64,000 nucleotides of DNA, taken from an uncultured Clostridia bacterium (GTDB taxonomy: Bacteria > Bacillota > Clostridia > Christensenellales > Borkfalkiaceae). The DNA is taken from contig CALVLN010000002.1 of assembly GCA_944338165.1 (NCBI GenBank), forward strand, positions 1 to 64,000, read 5' to 3'. Below, piece by piece: positions 52,408 through 60,436 of this stretch; the first letter of the stretch is position 1, and every line of letters begins with the position of its first letter. The position numbers and the translations under genes were made by a program. A model generated the notes under the pieces. The model was not told the origin of the DNA, did no database searches, and worked only from the letters and a program-made list of their open reading frames with translations.

Positions 52408-53573
52408 CGTTTGGCGACCCCCGAACGGCGCGCCGCCTCCGCCACTGCCGCGGCGACGGCTTCGTGCGCGCGTTTTTCATAGGCATACGGCAGGATGCGG
52501 TCAACGGAAAGTTCGTCCCCGACGCAGCCGGCGATCGCCCGCGACGCCGCAAGCATCATTTCCGCATTGACGGTCGTCGCGCGTACGTCGAGCGCGCCGC
52601 GGAAAAGACCGGGGAAGACGAGCACGTTGTTGATCTGATTGGGTTTTTCCGAGGAGCCCGTCCCCACGACCGCCGCGCCCGCAGAGAGCGCATCCTCGCG
52701 GGAGATCTCGGGAACGGGATTGGCGAGGGAGAAAACGATGGCGCGCTCCGCCATGGAAGCGACCATCTCCTTGGAGACGCACCCCGCCACCGAGACGCCG
52801 ACGAGCACGTCCGCCCCTTTCAGCGCGTCGGCGAGCGTTCCGGTAAGGTGCCTGCGGTTGGTGCACGCGGCGATCTCTCCGTGCGCTCTGTTGCGGAAGA
52901 CGCCGCCCTCGCAGAGGATGCCCTCCCGATCGCAGAGGACGATCTCCTTCACCCCGTAAGAAAGCAGGAACCGGGCGATGGCGATGCCCGCGGCGCCCGC
53001 GCCGTTGATGACGACGGTGATATCTTCCGCGCGCTTGCCGACCAGACGCAGCGCATTGGTGAGCGCCGCCGCAAGCACGATCGCCGTGCCGTGCTGATCG
53101 TCGTGGAAGACGGGGATATCCAGATCTTCCTTGAGCCGGCGCTCGATCTCAAAACAGCGCGGCGCGGAGATATCCTCGAGGTTGATGCCGCCGAAGGACC
53201 CCGCGAGCAGCTCGATGGTCCGCACGATCTCGTCCACGTCTTTGGAGCGGATGCAGAGCGGAAACGCGTCCACGCCGCCGTACGCCTTGAAGAGCGCGCA
53301 CTTCCCCTCCATGACGGGCATCCCCGCTTCGGGGCCGATATCCCCCAGCCCCAACACGGCAGTACCGTCCGTGATGACGGGAACGGTATTCCAGCGGCGC
53401 GTCAGAGCAAAGCTCTGTTCCGCATCCCGCTGAATGGCGAGGCAGGGTTCGGCAACGCCGGGCGTATAGGCGAGCGAGAGCTTTTCCCGCGTGTCTACTT
53501 CCACGCGGGGAACCATTTCGATCTTTCCCCGCCATTCGGCGTGCTTCTTCAGCGATTCTTTTCTGTAATCCAT
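52404..53573 (-). CDS. NAD(P)-dependent malic enzyme
   Basis: The enzyme oxidatively decarboxylates malate to pyruvate. The start MDYRKESLKKH has AAGGAGAA upstream and gives 389 residues, typical of the short bacterial form. AYTPGVAEPCLAI, GLGDIGPEAGMPVMEGK with the catalytic Lys, FHDDQHGTAIVLAAAL with the metal-binding Asp pair, and the NAD-binding GAGAAGIAIARFL are family sites. It is in a unit with the HNH gene. Confidence 0.93.
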   Translation of the reverse strand: MDYRKESLKKHAEWRGKIEMVPRVEVDTREKLSLAYTPGVAEPCLAIQRDAEQSFALTRRWNTVPVITDGTAVLGLGDIGPEAGMPVMEGKCALFKAYGGVDAFPLCIRSKDVDEIVRTIELLAGSFGGINLEDISAPRCFEIERRLKEDLDIPVFHDDQHGTAIVLAAALTNALRLVGKRAEDITVVINGAGAAGIAIARFLLSYGVKEIVLCDREGILCEGGVFRNRAHGEIAACTNRRHLTGTLADALKGADVLVGVSVAGCVSKEMVASMAERAIVFSLANPVPEISREDALSAGAAVVGTGSSEKPNQINNVLVFPGLFRGALDVRATTVNAEMMLAASRAIAGCVGDELSVDRILPYAYEKRAHEAVAAAVAEAARRSGVAKR

Positions 53574-53604
53574 ACCGTTCTCCTTGCGCCCTTTTTTCGC
53601 TCCC

Positions 53605-53633
53605 ATTATACACGCTTTTTGCGCCCGCGTCAA
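53605..53633 (-). promoter_or_regulatory. Promoter of the malic enzyme gene
   Basis: On the minus strand TTGACG and TATAAT have a 17-base spacer, about 30 bases upstream of the start codon. Confidence 0.78.
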
Positions 53634-53679
53634 CCGTTCGCTTTCTCTGCCCGCCGCGGACATGGCATGCGGAAAATAA

Positions 53680-53715
53680 AATCGGCGCGGACATGCCGTA
53701 CGCATGCCGCGCCGA
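53680..53715 (-). terminator. Terminator of the MacB/FtsX-type transporter genes
   Basis: CGGCGCGG plus CATGC pairs with GCATG plus CCGCGCCG with one bulged A. On the minus strand it is followed by ATTTTATTTT. Confidence 0.75.
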
Positions 53716-53730
53716 AAATTTTATCGGGGA

Positions 53731-55578
53731 TCACTCCACGGTCTTCAGCGAAGACGTCATATCGATCTTTTTGATCTTGAACCGCAGCAGGACGTCAACG
53801 ATGCCGATGATGAAAAGGACGAAGACGGGCGTAAACAGATAGGAATACCACATCACGTCCTGCACCGAACCGAAATCGAGATAGCCCAGCATGAAGTACA
53901 GGATCCCGTACCCGAGCGGGATGCCGACGATGATGCCCATGACCGCCATGATAAGGATCTCGCGGAAGATGTACATGCACACCTCCGCTTCCCGGTACCC
54001 GAGCACTTTGAGCGTGGCAAGCTCGCGTTTGCGCTCGGCGATGTTCATGTTGGTCAGGTTATAGATGACGAGGATGCAAAGGAGCGCCGCAAAGATGATG
54101 ACGACGGCGGAGATCGCCGAGACGGCATCCGCCATCTTGGGGAAAGAGTTGCGGATATCGTCCGCCCGGCAGGTATCCGAAAGCCCCATGCCCGCGAGCA
54201 CGATCGCCGTGGAGCCCGCCACGGAAATGACAGTCATGACGAGGTTTTTCCCATAGCGGAAAATGTTGCGGAAGGTGGATTTGAAACGGAAAGAAAGCCG
54301 CTTCCAGAGCACCGGGATATATTCGAGGAAGATCTTTTTGCCCGCCTTGGGCGTCTTGGGGCGCAGCACTTCCGCGGGCGCGCAGCGCAGTTCCTTGCGG
54401 ATGAGATACAGCGTGACCGCCGCCACCGCAAGCAGCATGACCACCGCCGCGATGATGCCCATCAGCGGCTGCACCCACTGCTCCCACGCGGGCACGAAGA
54501 ACATCGTATTGAATGCGGGATAAATGACGGCGGGCAGCAGCGTAAGCCCCACGCCCAAGCCCCCGCCCGAGCCGATCAGGCAGCAGACCGCGGAGAAGAA
54601 GAGATATTTTGCCGCGATCATGCCGTCCTTATAACCGATCGTGCGGTAACAGCCGATGGCGGGGCGGTCTTCCTCGATCATGCGCGTCATGGTGCTTAAA
54701 ACGACGAGCGCCGATACGGCGATGAAGAATGCCGGGAAGAAGGCGGCGATGACGTCGAGCTTGCCCGCATACGACTGCGCGAGCGCATAGCTCATGGTGT
54801 CTTCCAGCGTCATGAAGACGAGAGAATCGTCGGCAAGCAGCGCTTCGAGCGCCGCCGCATCCGCTTCCGCCGCCTCGTCGTAGGCGTCCCCGAAGCGCGC
54901 CTCCTCGTAGTCCATGAAGACGTATAGATCGGTCACGGGAAGAAATCCGCCGTACGAGGAAGCATCCGCGTAAAAGATCTGCTGCAGCTTTTCCATCTCG
55001 CTCTCGTCGAAATCGGCGCCGTCCTCGTTTTCCGCAAGGTCCTCCGTGAGCATGGGCTCCCCGCCGCGATAGGAATACATGGCGTTGGCGACGATGCCGA
55101 CGACCGTCATCTCCTGCCCCATCACGGTCACCTTGTCGCCGACGGCGTGCGCTTTCACCTCGTCCGAAGCGCGCTCGGCAACGACTTCCGTGCTGCTCTC
55201 GGGCAGACGCCCTTCGACCAGGGAAAGACGGTTGACCTTCTGGTCGGCAAGGTCGGTGATGACGACGCGGACGTTTTCCGCCTCTTCCGCCGTATCGATC
55301 ACGGTGAGGCTCTGCACGGCCTTTACGCCGGCGTATGCCTCGACCTGCTCCGTCACGGACGAAGAAATGCCGAAAAGACTCGTCGACTTGATCATGATAT
55401 CGGGGGAAGCCGCCTCGTCGTAGGCGTCGGCGAGCGCGCGCTCCATCTTATAGGAGAGCGTACCCAGCCCCGAAACGAACGCGATGCCGAGCAGGATGAT
55501 GAGCGTCACGGCGATGAACCTGCCGAGATTGTCGCGTATGGTACGGAATACCGTTTTCAGATATGCGCTTCTCACCAT
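53731..55578 (-). CDS. MacB/FtsX-type ABC transporter permease (615 aa)
   Basis: The N-terminal anchor (LGRFIAVTLIILLGIAFVSG) is followed by a large extracellular MacB-like domain (residues ~45-250), then an FtsX domain with membrane segments at ~265-400, and a second FtsX domain at ~440-600 that ends in the polar LRFKIKKIDMTSSLKTVE. Such permeases carry out mechanotransmission or export of lipids, peptides or drugs, without a fixed substrate. It overlaps its ATPase gene by 7 bases. Confidence 0.88.
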   Translation of the reverse strand: MVRSAYLKTVFRTIRDNLGRFIAVTLIILLGIAFVSGLGTLSYKMERALADAYDEAASPDIMIKSTSLFGISSSVTEQVEAYAGVKAVQSLTVIDTAEEAENVRVVITDLADQKVNRLSLVEGRLPESSTEVVAERASDEVKAHAVGDKVTVMGQEMTVVGIVANAMYSYRGGEPMLTEDLAENEDGADFDESEMEKLQQIFYADASSYGGFLPVTDLYVFMDYEEARFGDAYDEAAEADAAALEALLADDSLVFMTLEDTMSYALAQSYAGKLDVIAAFFPAFFIAVSALVVLSTMTRMIEEDRPAIGCYRTIGYKDGMIAAKYLFFSAVCCLIGSGGGLGVGLTLLPAVIYPAFNTMFFVPAWEQWVQPLMGIIAAVVMLLAVAAVTLYLIRKELRCAPAEVLRPKTPKAGKKIFLEYIPVLWKRLSFRFKSTFRNIFRYGKNLVMTVISVAGSTAIVLAGMGLSDTCRADDIRNSFPKMADAVSAISAVVIIFAALLCILVIYNLTNMNIAERKRELATLKVLGYREAEVCMYIFREILIMAVMGIIVGIPLGYGILYFMLGYLDFGSVQDVMWYSYLFTPVFVLFIIGIVDVLLRFKIKKIDMTSSLKTVE

Positions 55579-56282
55579 TCGATCTCCTTTACGCTCTTCG
55601 GCGCAGGGTTATGTTCGCGGCGGATGCATTTCCCGTTCTTGATATAGATGACCTGATCGGCGATGTCCTTGATCGCCGCGTTGTGCGTGACGATGATGAC
55701 CGTCTTTTTGTGCTTGCGGCACATCTCCTGCAAGATCCCGAGCACGACTTTGCCCGTCTCGTAATCGAGTGCGCCCGTCGGCTCGTCGCAGAGCAGGATC
55801 TTGGGATTTTTGGCGATGGCGCGGGCGATGGAAACGCGCTGCTGTTCCCCGCCCGAAAGCTGCCCGGGGAAATGCTTCATGCGCGCGCCGAGGCCCACGC
55901 TCTTTAAGACCTTTTCCGGGTCGTAAGCGTGTTTGCTCAGTTCGGTCGCCAGTTCGACGTTTTCAAGCGCGGTGAGGTTGGGCATGAGATTGTAGAACTG
56001 AAAGACGAATCCCACGTCGCGGCGGCGGTATTCGGTAAGCGCCGACGTATTCAATTTGCGGAGGTTCACCCCACCCACGTACAGATTGCCCGACGTGATG
56101 GTATCCATGCCGCCCATGGCATTGAGAAGCGTCGTCTTGCCCGATCCGCTCTGCCCGAGAATGACCGTAAGTTCGCCCGCGGCCACGTCAAAACTCATCC
56201 CGTTCAGCGCACGCACGGCTTCGCCCCCCGTGTGATACGTCTTTACCACGTTTCTCGCTCTCACGATGTATTTTGCCGCCAT
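55572..56282 (-). CDS. LolD/MacB-type ABC ATP-binding protein (236 aa)
   Basis: Walker [11 protein letters not shown]-loop [16 protein letters not shown], signature LSGGEQQR, Walker [17 protein letters not shown] and switch IVTHNAAI. The sequence class is that of the MacB/LolD/FtsE group, matching the adjacent FtsX-type permease. AAGGAGGGCGGC precedes the ATG. Confidence 0.92.
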   Translation of the reverse strand: MAAKYIVRARNVVKTYHTGGEAVRALNGMSFDVAAGELTVILGQSGSGKTTLLNAMGGMDTITSGNLYVGGVNLRKLNTSALTEYRRRDVGFVFQFYNLMPNLTALENVELATELSKHAYDPEKVLKSVGLGARMKHFPGQLSGGEQQRVSIARAIAKNPKILLCDEPTGALDYETGKVVLGILQEMCRKHKKTVIIVTHNAAIKDIADQVIYIKNGKCIRREHNPAPKSVKEIEW

Positions 56283-56312
56283 ATCGCCGCCCTCCTTTTT
56301 TGTTCCATTTTT

Positions 56313-56342
56313 ATTTTACCACATACCATGTCATGAATACAA
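56313..56342 (-). promoter_or_regulatory. Probable promoter of the MacB-type transporter genes
   Basis: On the minus strand TTGTAT and TAAAAT have an 18-base spacer, about 30 bases before the ATPase start codon. Confidence 0.45.
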
Positions 56343-56645
56343 CTGACATTTTGAATTTTTGAAAAATCTTTACAGGCGGCGGAATGTTTTTATGGACACA
56401 ATTTCAATTCATATGTTTTAAAGTACACAGTTTCATTATAAGTGATAATCACCATTACGAGAAAATCGGCAATACTCCCCCCGTTTGTATTGATGATGAA
56501 ACTAGCAAATTTGATTTGCCAAAAGGTTGAGAATTTGCAAAAAAACAGCACATTACTTAACACGCGGACAGGAGCATCTTTCAAAAAATGTTTTTTGCCA
56601 CTTAGCCAAAATTGGTAAAAGTTCTGAGAGGAGGCAATATACTAA
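56343..56645. other. AT-rich intergenic DNA, no gene seen
   Basis: About 300 bases with a sharp drop in GC relative to the preceding transporter genes. No long frame, tRNA-like fold or strong hairpin was seen. It begins the AT-rich island that contains the zinc-ribbon gene. Confidence 0.5.
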
Positions 56646-56813
56646 ATGGCTCATATCACTTTTTCGACAATGATTTTTTTCCTTGATAATAATTTAGTTT
56701 TGAATACTATATTGTTACAGCGGAACAATTTGATTACTCCAGCCGTAACAAGTATCGAAATATTGGTAAAATATAACCGTTCTAACAGGGGTAAACAAAG
56801 ATGTGTCTTATAA
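56646..56813 (+). CDS. Possible small protein (55 aa)
   Basis: An ATG frame reads MAHITFSTMIFFLDNNLVLN and ends in a basic NRSNRGKQRCVL. GAGAGGAGG lies upstream, at a somewhat long distance of 12-13 bases. No family was recognised and no promoter was identified. It may be spurious. Confidence 0.25.
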   Translation: MAHITFSTMIFFLDNNLVLNTILLQRNNLITPAVTSIEILVKYNRSNRGKQRCVL

Positions 56814-56818
56814 AATAC

Positions 56819-56847
56819 TTGATTTATTATTAAAACTGTGTTATAAT
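56819..56847 (+). promoter_or_regulatory. Promoter of the zinc-ribbon/coiled-coil gene
   Basis: TTGATT and TATAAT are 17 bases apart, about 27 bases upstream of the start codon. Confidence 0.75.
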
Positions 56848-56873
56848 TATTTCGCCATTCGGAGGATATACTA

Positions 56874-57359
56874 ATGCGAAACATTATGTGTACAAACTGT
56901 GGTTGCAAAACTTTAATAAGAGCAGATTTACCATTTGATGTTAGCGGGGATGTCTACATGACTGCAGCACACCGTACGTTGGAAATTTATGCGTGTCTCG
57001 AATGCGGTCATTTGGAATTCTTTGATTCTTATTCAGTAGACGAATATAATGAAAGCATAAAAAGAGTAGAATCTATTTTGAACAAATTACAAATATTAAG
57101 GAAACAATTATCTGATTTGGAAAATTCTATGGATCTTTTCAATGACGAAATAAAACAACTAGAACATCAGTCAAAGAGTCTTGATATTACAATTAGACAA
57201 CAACAAGAGTTACAAGCAAGAATTCGCGAATTACAGACTAAAGTGCGCACTATTCCTAATGATATTGCAAACCTTAGCAGAACGATTAAAAATTTGGAAG
57301 AAAAGCTTGAGAGAGCCAAAGAAAAACTTTCTAACTGGGAGAAACAAATAATCAAATGA
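56874..57359 (+). CDS. Zinc-ribbon and coiled-coil protein (161 aa), AT-rich
   Basis: Two C-x2-C pairs (MCTNCGCK and CLECGHLEF) build an N-terminal zinc ribbon, residues ~5-50. From about residue 60 the rest is a long coiled coil rich in Leu, Gln, Lys and Glu heptads (QILRKQLSDLENSMDLF, LEEKLERAKEKLSNWEKQ). TCGGAGGATATACTA precedes the ATG. Codon use is far more AT-rich than in flanking genes, which suggests transfer. It has its own promoter and terminator. The fold suggests a nucleic-acid- or protein-binding adaptor; no function can be assigned. Confidence 0.75.
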   Translation: MRNIMCTNCGCKTLIRADLPFDVSGDVYMTAAHRTLEIYACLECGHLEFFDSYSVDEYNESIKRVESILNKLQILRKQLSDLENSMDLFNDEIKQLEHQSKSLDITIRQQQELQARIRELQTKVRTIPNDIANLSRTIKNLEEKLERAKEKLSNWEKQIIK

Positions 57360-57365
57360 TTTGGT

Positions 57366-57402
57366 AATGAGTTCGGTATTGCACTGGACTCATTCCTTTT
57401 TA
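57366..57402 (+). terminator. Terminator of the zinc-ribbon gene
   Basis: AATGAGT and ACTCATT flank a loop and are followed by CCTTTTTATTT. Confidence 0.6.
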
Positions 57403-57590
57403 TTTGAAAAAACTCTCTCGTTGTCCCAGTAGAATATGTACTTGTGCAACTTTTGTATAATATTTCAGTCCTTTATTAGTGTTTATCAACATAACTTTAT
57501 CCACAGTTTGTATAATTATAACATCAATAATAAGTGTTCTGCAAGTTATTTAAATTTACTGGTTTGGCGCTATGACACGTGCTTGAATAA

Positions 57591-57791
57591 ACGAGTGGCT
57601 CAGCTGCATCTCATCGTTCAAACATCCGCCATTGGGACAAGGCAGCATTACGGAAGGATGCTTTTCGGCATGGTTGTGTCTCGATGCGCTTGTCTGCTGT
57701 AAAAGTAAAACACGACCGAGAAGGTGAAATCAAAGCGTTCATAAATGCAAAAGAGGAATATTTTATAAAAAGTATTTTAGATTGTATATGA
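57591..57791 (+). pseudogene. Protein-like fragment without start codon
   Basis: A frame with no early ATG, behind a TAA, reads NIRHWDKAALRKDAFRHG, then SAVKVKHDREGEIKAFINA and EEYFIKSILDCI before a stop. The composition is protein-like but there is no ribosome binding site. It is probably a remnant of a gene lost from the AT-rich island. The family was not recognised. The rest of the 57.4-57.84 kb interval holds nothing clear. Confidence 0.3.
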
Positions 57792-57844
57792 GCGGTGGTA
57801 TACTGTAAGGAGAAAACCATTGACCATGACAAGCGAGGTGAATT

Positions 57845-58564
57845 ATGCGCATCCTCATCATACGGCACGCCGATCCCGATTACGAACACGACTGTCTGAC
57901 CGAAAAGGGAAAACGCGAAGCGGCGCTGCTGTCGGAATCGCTCCGCAAACAAAACATTTCCGCCGTGTACTGCTCTCCGCTCGGGCGGGCGAGGCAAACG
58001 TGCGCGGAAACGGCGCGGAAGATCCATGCGGACCCCGTCGTCCTGCCTTGGCTGAGGGAGTTTGACCACCCCGTCCTCGTGGAAGGGAAACCGCACTTGT
58101 GCTGGGACATGCTCCCCTCCTTTTTGGCGCAGCATCCCGAATTGTACGATGCCAACGCGTGGCTTGCATCCCCCGTCATGCAGACGGGCGATATCCGCGC
58201 CCGCTATACGGAGCTTTGCGAGGGGCTGGACGGCGTCCTTGCAGGGCACGGATACGTCCGCGACGGCATGTTCTACCGCGCCGCACGCGCAAACCGCAGT
58301 ACGATCGCCTTTTTCTGCCATTTCGGGACGGAGAGCATGCTGCTTTCCCATCTGTGCAACACCTCTCCCGTCCCCCTTTCCCATCACTTCGTCGCGCTCA
58401 CCTCCTCCGTGACGACGCTGTATTCGGAAGAACGCAGGCAAGGCATGGCGCTCTTCCGCTGCTGCGGCTACGGAGACTGTTCGCATCTTCTGGTCGGGAA
58501 AGAGCCGCCCTCTTTTTCCGCGCGTTTCTGCGAAGTGTTTGATTCGGACGACCGCCATGACTGA
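57845..58564 (+). CDS. Histidine phosphatase superfamily protein (239 aa)
   Basis: The N-terminal RHAD (MRILIIRHADPDYEHDCLTE) is the phosphohistidine motif; the usual RHG is RHA here. VYCSPLGRARQTCAETARK supplies the second Arg, and FFCHFGTESMLLSHL the later catalytic His. Such enzymes dephosphorylate metabolites or proteins; phosphoglycerate mutase activity cannot be assumed. A sequence close to AAGCGAGG lies before the ATG. Base composition is back to that of the chromosome. Confidence 0.82.
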   Translation: MRILIIRHADPDYEHDCLTEKGKREAALLSESLRKQNISAVYCSPLGRARQTCAETARKIHADPVVLPWLREFDHPVLVEGKPHLCWDMLPSFLAQHPELYDANAWLASPVMQTGDIRARYTELCEGLDGVLAGHGYVRDGMFYRAARANRSTIAFFCHFGTESMLLSHLCNTSPVPLSHHFVALTSSVTTLYSEERRQGMALFRCCGYGDCSHLLVGKEPPSFSARFCEVFDSDDRHD

Positions 58565-58651
58565 CCGCCCGCCGCGCAGGCGCGGTACGGGCGGCAAAAG
58601 GAACGGCGGCGAAAAATTTTCTGCAAAATTGCAAGATGCGAGCAAAATTGC

Positions 58652-58680
58652 TTGCGTTTTTCGGGAGAATATTTTATAAT
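58652..58680 (+). promoter_or_regulatory. Promoter of tRNA-Ser
   Basis: TTGCGT and TATAAT are 17 bases apart, 25 bases before the mature tRNA. Confidence 0.7.
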
Positions 58681-58705
58681 ATACAAGCTTTTATCAATCG
58701 GTTTT

Positions 58706-58796
58706 GCAGAGATGTCTGAGTGGTTTAAGGAGCACGATTGGAAATCGTGTGACGGGGGTGACTCGTCCGGAGGTTCGAATCCTCTTCTCTGCGCCA
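58706..58796 (+). tRNA. tRNA-Ser (anticodon GGA)
   Basis: Acceptor stem GCAGAGA with TCTCTGC, anticodon loop TTGGAAA with stem CACGA/TCGTG, a long variable arm (GACGGGGGTGACTCGTC) typical of tRNA-Ser, T loop GTTCGAA and an encoded CCA end. Its 3' 21 bases plus two flanking bases are repeated downstream. Confidence 0.95.
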
Positions 58797-58798
58797 CG
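58776..58798 (+). repeat. Direct repeat copy 1 (tRNA-Ser 3' end), attachment-site-like
   Basis: The 23 bases covering the 3' end of tRNA-Ser (CGAATCCTCTTCTCTGCGCC and three more) recur exactly at 58979-59001. Duplicated tRNA 3' ends are the usual footprint of integrase-mediated insertion. Confidence 0.8.
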
Positions 58799-58799
58799 G

Positions 58800-58830
58800 C
58801 AGCCTGTCACGCTTTGTGACGGGCTGTTTG
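58800..58830 (+). terminator. Terminator immediately after tRNA-Ser
   Basis: CAGCCTGTCAC pairs with GTGACGGGCTG (one G-T pair) and is followed by TTTGTTTTG. It lies inside the 203-bp segment between the repeat copies. Confidence 0.7.
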
Positions 58831-58978
58831 TTTTGTCCGCGCAAAGCGCCGCCAAATCCAACAGCCGCTTTGAGCGCGAGGCTGCCCTGCTGATCGGGGG
58901 ACGGTCGCCGAAATAACGTGACGCGATCCCGCCTTACGGCGAGCGATCGCTATTCCGTCGCGTCTTCGCCGCTCCTTA

Positions 58979-59001
58979 CGAATCCTCTTCTCTGCGCCAC
59001 G
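58979..59001 (+). repeat. Direct repeat copy 2, attachment-site-like
   Basis: Exact copy of the 23 bases at the tRNA-Ser 3' end, without the rest of the tRNA. The offset is 203 bases. A strong terminator follows at once, so this copy may mark the original junction of the tRNA gene with its terminator. Confidence 0.8.
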
Positions 59002-59005
59002 TGGG

Positions 59006-59046
59006 AATCATACGAACTCTTTTTCGGAGTTCGTATGATTTTTTTT
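59006..59046 (+). terminator. Strong terminator behind repeat copy 2
   Basis: AATCATACGAACTC and GAGTTCGTATGATT form a perfect 14-bp stem followed by eight T residues. Confidence 0.88.
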
Positions 59047-59163
59047 CTGCAATTTCTTCGGCATGCTATAATTTACAATTTCATTACAAATAAATGTATA
59101 TTATTTTACAACGATGTGTTAGACTGATAATCGGTTAATAATATGCAACTTGGAGGAAACCGA

Positions 59164-59582
59164 ATGAAAGGTAAAAAATCTGTTGTTGCTGTTATTGGTG
59201 CTTTCTTACTTACAATTATTGCCTCGTTGAGTTTTGCGGGCTGTAAGCAGGAAGATCCGAAGTATGACGTCGCCATCAAGGTAGCAAACAACTATGGCAT
59301 GGAATTGTTGATCGATTTTATTTATGAATTTGACGATGAGAATCATACGGTTCAATTTATGCTGAGGACAGTGTAAAAGATTGGGAAAATCAAACCTTAC
59401 AGCCCTACATTGGGGCAATCGTCGGACATTTGATTTCCGGAAGCCAGATCGATAATACGATTTCAGGCGGGCCATTCGATTATAGCAACCTGAATGCAAA
59501 TGTAACCTGGGGCTTCTTTGGAATTAATAAACATAACCAACAACAGTATTGCACAAATGGAGCGGTAGGTAAAACAGGTTAA
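59164..59582 (+). pseudogene. Small lipoprotein gene with a frameshift
   Basis: The first frame starts MKGKKSVVAVIGAFLLT behind TTGGAGGAAACCGA and carries a lipobox (LSFAGCKQ). It runs to a stop at 59376. Near 59355-59365 the protein-like reading moves to the -1 frame (IYAEDSVKDWENQTLQPYIG...) and continues to a stop just before the ABC gene. Joined, the two parts give about 140 residues. A one-base change in the genome or assembly is the simplest reason; no standard slippery site is seen. Confidence 0.6.
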
Positions 59583-59589
59583 GGTCATT

Positions 59590-60303
59590 ATGTTACAACT
59601 CCTTCATATACGCAAGACGTATATCAGCAAATCAAAAAACAAGGTCGATGCGCTTCACGGCGTCTCGCTTTCCTTTCCGAAGCGCGGGCTCGTGTTCATC
59701 GTGGGCAAGAGCGGGTGCGGCAAGACGACGCTTTTAAACATTCTCGGCGGGCTGGATGCGCCCACGGAGGGGGAAGTGCTCTTTTGCGGCAGGCAGGTCG
59801 ATCTCAGGGACGCGCGCGCCGCCGACGAGTACCGCGCCCGCCATATCGGGTTTGTCTTTCAGGATTACAATCTCCTCGAGCGGGACAATGTTCTCGCCAA
59901 CGTCCGCCTCGGCGCGCTGTTGGGCGGAGGGACGCAGGAGAGGGCGGCAAAAGCGCTGCGCCGCGTCGGTCTGGAGGAGTATGCATCGCATCTGCCAAGC
60001 GAGCTTTCGGGCGGGCAGAAACAGCGCGTCGCCGTTGCCCGCGCGCTCGTAAAAGATGCGGACGTATTGCTTGCCGATGAGCCGACGGGCAATCTGGACA
60101 GCAGGACTTCGGAGGAGATCTTTGCACTCTTGCAGGAGGTCGCGCGCGAGCGGCTCGTCATCGTGGTGACGCACGACGAGGAGTCGGCAAAGGTGTACGG
60201 CGAGCGCAGCGAGCCGCACTCGTCTATGCCAAGCACGCGCCACGGTGCCAAATCAATTTTCAGTGCTGAATCAAAAGACGATTGTTACGCAAAAATGTCT
60301 TGA
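59590..60303 (+). pseudogene. ABC ATPase gene with replaced 3' end
   Basis: The ATPase domain is intact up to about residue 205: Walker A GKSGCGKTT, signature LSGGQKQR, Walker B VLLADEPTGNLDSRT and switch VTHDEESAKVYGER. Proteins of this bacitracin/antimicrobial-peptide type normally continue with a short strand region or an FtsX permease. Here the sequence changes to an unrelated tail (SEPHSSMPSTRHGAKSIF) and stops. No permease follows, so a deletion has probably removed the rest. It may still encode a soluble ATPase. Confidence 0.65.
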
Positions 60304-60350
60304 AAAAAATGTTTGCTTTATGCTATACTTTATGCTGTAAAAGTATTAGC

Positions 60351-60378
60351 TTGCAATTTCGTTTGGCGGTTGTATAAT
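60351..60378 (+). promoter_or_regulatory. Promoter of the LRR lipoprotein gene
   Basis: TTGCAA and TATAAT have a 16-base spacer. A second candidate (TTGAAA, 18 bases, TATACT) lies about 45 bases upstream. Confidence 0.55.
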
Positions 60379-60436
60379 AGAATTACAAACAATATTTCAT
60401 CCCGTGCCAACCGACGGCGCGGGTGGAGGTATATCT

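Larger units (their letters stand above)
58831..59163. other. Non-coding interval with att-like repeat and terminator
   Basis: No gene is seen in this interval. It holds GC-rich DNA inside the 203-bp segment, the second repeat copy, a strong terminator and then AT-rich DNA leading into the frameshifted lipoprotein. Confidence 0.5.
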
